Origin: Argopecten irradians
Lineage: Eukaryota; Mollusca; Bivalvia; Pectinida; Pectinidae
DNA length: 64,000 nucleotides
Assembly (NCBI RefSeq): GCF_041381155.1
Contig: NC_091137.1
Coordinates: 13,883,765 to 13,947,764 of the forward strand
Direction of reading: 5' to 3'
Positions 60,254-64,000 of the stretch are shown in pieces; position 1 is the stretch's first letter; every line of letters begins with the position of its first letter. Under the pieces are notes generated by a model. The model saw only the letters and a program-made list of their open reading frames with translations. It had not been told where the DNA came from and ran no database searches. Both the position numbers and the translations under genes were made by a program.

Positions 60254-60328
60254 TAAAGATGTATGTTTCATTACTGGAGAAACCTTTTTTAATGTTTCTC
60301 CAGTAATCTATTGAAAACCTACATCTTC
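60254..60328. repeat. short foldback next to 60092-60236
   Basis: The arms 'aagatgtatgtttcattact' + 'ggagaaac' and 'gtttctcc' + 'agtaatctattgaaaaccta' form a hairpin with a bulge. It is separate from the preceding foldback. Confidence 0.6.
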
Positions 60329-60399
60329 GATGAATCTAGCGAAGACTAACACTTAAATGATCTTCTTAACGGTTATGGAAAAGTTGGGCAACAGGAACC

Positions 60400-63230
60400 T
60401 AAAAAACCCCATCATAGATCGTAAGGTCATACCTTACAAATCCGAGCCAAAGCAAAAGTAATAGAAATGCTTAGCTTTGGTGTAGATAACGTCAAACAGA
60501 ATTATCGTGATTACTTGACCGGCCAAATGATCACTCGGTACAATTTCCGGATAATAGCATAAGCGAAACGAGCTGGTTCGTTGCACAATTGAGTGGTTAC
60601 TATCATTATATGATTGACTACGATACATTTTTTTTTCACTACAGCATATACTTATCTAGAATGAGAACAGGGCTACGCCGAAATATACAACATCTACTAA
60701 GTATTCAATAAATAAAGTATGTCTTTAGAGTATTGTTTAATGATACCATTGGTATGCTATCTCCACACATAAGGGGGTGGCCTCAAACAACCATATCACA
60801 TGCAAACGATATCTACTTAGGTAATACATAATGTGAAACTATGTATTACTTAATCCGCCGGTTTTCGAGAAATCCTTGCAATATTTTGCATATATATCTA
60901 GTGTAAAATATACATGAAATGTTTGTATTTGCTAAGCCTGGCAGGAAGTTTACAGTGAGGTCTTGAAATTTCGCAGCACATTTTAGCAATGGCATTCTTT
61001 GAAAATTAAGCTTTGGTATAACATGATTTGTTCTGGTTAAAGACATTTCAAAGGGTCAATTTCAAATGGTAAATGAAAGAATCTTTCAGCGAAAAGTACG
61101 AAATTCAGTTTTGGTGATTGAAAAAAAGTTATAGTTAAAAAGACAGAATAACACCAAAACATCAAAAATAGAGAAAGGAAAGAAAGCTGATACTGAATTA
61201 AAAAAAAATACAAATCGATTTATTAATGAATCTTCAATAAATTGAAATTAACACCTGGAGTTCCAATTTACCAATTTCGTAATAATTTTGCAAAAAGTTT
61301 TATTAATCTTGCAGAACTAAACATCCCTTATATAAAGAGATATCTACTTACTAAATATAAGTATAGGTAAATGAAAATGGAAAAATAACCTTCTTGTAAT
61401 TCTTTAGTTATGTAAGTACCATCCGTCATTTCGTGTTATTCCCCCACTATGAATGGCATAGTGTTGAGCTATGTCGTTCTATAAACACTGTTTTCACTCT
61501 ACTAAAACAACTGATATCAAATTTTAGAAAAAGTGTTTTTAGTTTACATATACTGTATGCAGTCTCTATACATTTGCATGTATTTCGTTTACAGGAAACA
61601 AAACCATTATATATACTTGGCAACCCAAGTAACACTGCAATAAGAGATGTCAATGTCTTCTGTAATTCAAGATTCAAGGACTTCTCTTACTTGACTACAC
61701 TCATAACATACATGTACTAATGTTTCCCTCTTTTCCCTGTGTTTGGCGGAATCTAGAACATTGATGGTATATACCAATAGTTGGCAATATGTGGTTTGAT
61801 AATGCAGTCTTTGTAATATTCTATCTTTCGGGATGTAATCAAACTTCCATCACCCATCATATTTTTATGTTCGAAACACGATTCCATTATTATATTACAT
61901 TCTCTTGCGTTAGAATACCTAGATTTGTTAACCAAAGCTTAAATAAACGTTGGATACAATGGCATACCGTTGGATGTACTCATCTTGAAGCACATGAAAC
62001 ACTTCCGATATTGTCTTTTTACCAATGCAGATATTTGTGTATATATGCAATACATCTTTCGATCAACGTCAAATGTCATTATAGATTCCAATGTCATTCC
62101 TTTCCCTCTACAAGATATAGTAGATATATGTCTTACCCCAGATGACAGTGAGACGTTCTTTATACCACTATGGTTTAGACAGTATAAACTAAGGAATACT
62201 TACCTTTTTAAATTTATACAGCAATTACAAACATTTTACTGTAAGATATACTTTTCTGGAGCTTTAAAGTGGTTTAAAAAATATTGATCACAACCGAATA
62301 TAGTTTTAGAGAATCCTAGCAAAATATGCATCCAGAAAGATATTTTGCTAATTTCGTTATCCAACTGATCTATTAGGTGGTAAGATAACAATTTCTTTCC
62401 ATCAAAAGTGCACAGAGAGCAGATGGTAATAGATGATTATGATGATCGATCTCCAGGAAACCAAACCGAAAGTGACATTTGCTGTGATCAATGACATGGA
62501 GATATTAAAACGTTTTATACAAAATAAAAACCTAGAAACCGGATCTCAGATTATCAATAAATCTCCCCCAAAAGAATTTAATATGGCACTATACAATTCT
62601 TAATATATGTCTCATTACAGTTCTCATTACAGTTCTGATAAGCCTTGGATATATGGTATATAGATAAACACTAACATACCGGTAAGTTTGTTTTTTACCA
62701 AACTTTAATTCCTATGAAGCTGAAATGTTGACATGCAGTGGTTTTTGAGCTACCCATTAGAGCCCTGGCGTGTTTATCAGAGGACACCACAGTGTCCGAC
62801 CAGTTGAAATCTGGCTGTTTTCCGATGTTTCTGGATACCTAGTGACATCTATACGGCATGCTATATATTGTATCATATACCAAATTAAAGATAAATTATC
62901 TGGCTGTCGATTGAGAGTATTCCTATTGTCATATCCTATACGGTTGGTTAATAATCATACTTTTTCTGAAATTGGGTAGTGTTATATGGCCGGCCGAGTT
63001 ATAGACCTTGACCCTATTATACTTATACTTATATTAGAAACGAACACCTGTGGACAGCTGGAGTATATATAGCTAAACCCAGAGATGGAGGGTTGTGGTA
63101 ATATGTTGGGACATCTGAACCCCTCGCCAATTGGGTCATCCCTCCTCCCACAATATTTTGATAGCTACAACAATATGCCATAAGAAAATATGTACTCGGT
63201 ATATTATCTATGTTAGATGTTGAATTTCAT
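60400..63230. other. unrecognised; possible decayed LINE upstream part
   Basis: Several overlapping short frames occur (for example plus-strand 61433-61720, 61789-62145 and 61970-62287), but I cannot match them to a domain. Because a reverse-transcriptase remnant follows, some of this may be older LINE sequence, but I cannot support a call. Confidence 0.3.
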
Positions 63231-63259
63231 TTGAATGTAGCCATTGTAGATGAAGCTCT

Positions 63260-63900
63260 TAATTTTGCTCCAGATATTACAACCGTCAAGGTAGCCTACC
63301 TGTCGTCGTTTCTACCAAACAAAATGGACTGTCGCTGTTAAGGGGGTCATATCGACCCATTTTGAAGAATGATAAGATGCTAGACGGTTATCGTTACGAT
63401 AATGGAATGCAATTGTCACGTATGCAAAATCTCTGGTTTAAAACTTAATGTTGATAAAACACAGGACTTCTAGATTGGGAGTAGGCTCAACGGAAATGAC
63501 GCTTTTCTACCGAAACTAAATTTACAACCATGATTTAACATGACGGGAATCAAATTTAATGTGAACCTACAAAATATTCCGTTTGATAAGAAATAAAGTA
63601 AACTAAAGACACAAATTAACATATAGCAGATTTGAGAACTTAAAACTAATGGTAGAATAAACCTTATTAATTTCGTTTTTTCCCCAATTTTCAAAGAGCT
63701 CAACTCGATCAGTTTAATTTTTTATTGGGAGAGTAAAGAAGATAACAGAGAGAGACCTCTAAACATAAAATTACAAAACAAAAGGCTAGAAATAATAAAC
63801 ATGTACTTATTTTGTCCATCATCTTGAAGTTTAGTTGGGTAAGACGCTTGTTAAAAAGTATGCAATTGATATTTTTTTTAATACGCACACTGTTTTACAA
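63260..63900 (+). mobile_element. non-LTR retrotransposon (LINE) reverse-transcriptase remnant
   Basis: A decayed plus-strand frame reads SGLKLNVDKTQ (from 63432), then a stop, then IGSRLNGND, as in the palm/thumb part of LINE reverse transcriptases. Downstream segments follow in the usual order of a CR1/Jockey-like domain: GIKFNVNLQN, LKTQINI*QI*ELKTNGRINLI, FYWESKEDNRERP and finally FSWVRRLLKS (about 63825-63860). Several stops and at least one frame change show it is dead. Upstream of 63430 the catalytic ADD region is not clearly legible. The element is cut by the window edge or truncated. Confidence 0.6.
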
Positions 63901-64000
63901 ATGTTAAGTAATGCAGAAAATTGTAACCATAAAAAAATGTATGACATAAAAGCAAATGTAAGTAATCGAACACGTGTATTGATTTAACTACCATAAAGTG

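Overview
The window looks like AT-rich intergenic DNA from a metazoan nuclear genome, most likely a mollusc and probably a bivalve. I infer this from the absence of operon-style gene packing, from 5'UTR introns with consensus GT...AG ends, and from the abundance of tRNA-derived SINE pieces, foldback MITEs, minisatellites and decayed DNA transposons (Crypton, MADF-bearing, TTAA-type) and LINE debris. The species cannot be fixed from the sequence alone. No rRNA, CRISPR, origin or long housekeeping gene is visible.

The main content is a cluster of small secreted, arginine-rich, six-cysteine peptide genes spread over about 49 kb: six intact genes and two broken ones. Three intact genes lie on the minus strand (9.1, 15.1 and 23.0 kb). 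Three intact genes and two pseudogenes lie on the plus strand (32.5, 40.8, 49.1 psi, 53.7 and 57.9 psi kb), so the cluster diverges around a gene-free axis at about 24-31 kb. Five intact precursors have a 27-residue signal peptide ending in an acidic residue plus Ala. All have a mature part with a mirror-symmetric cysteine frame, C-x3-C-x6-C-xN-C-x6-C-x3-C, in which only the central spacing N varies (2, 5, 8 or 9). This frame suggests two short amphipathic helices joined as a hairpin by a three-rung disulfide ladder. Five of the six intact genes end in Gly, which suggests C-terminal amidation. A host-defence (antimicrobial) role is the best inference; I do not recognise a named family.

Most members share one architecture: a TATA box, a short non-coding exon 1, an intron of about 0.6-1.5 kb, and a single coding exon that begins 10-20 nt before the ATG. 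The 15 kb and 23 kb genes share a promoter block with identical TATA-to-donor spacing. The 40.8 kb gene and the 49.1 kb pseudogene share another promoter type.

The rest is mobile-element and repeat DNA. From left to right: a tRNA-like SINE (2.5 kb); a decayed Crypton-type tyrosine recombinase (5.5-6.2 kb); a 50-bp minisatellite (7.1-8.7 kb); SINE fragments (11.6-11.9 kb); a 48-bp minisatellite (12.7-14.2 kb) whose long open frames on both strands are artefacts; foldback elements of at least four families; a 2.0-kb element with 23-bp TTAA-containing ends (19.9-21.9 kb) carrying a nested MITE; a 1.9-kb terminal-inverted-repeat element with a decayed three-exon MADF-domain gene (34.8-36.7 kb); a nested 'Russian doll' inverted-repeat element (43.3-43.9 kb); an apparently exact 214-bp tandem duplication (45.1-45.5 kb); and a LINE reverse-transcriptase remnant at the right edge (63.3-63.9 kb).
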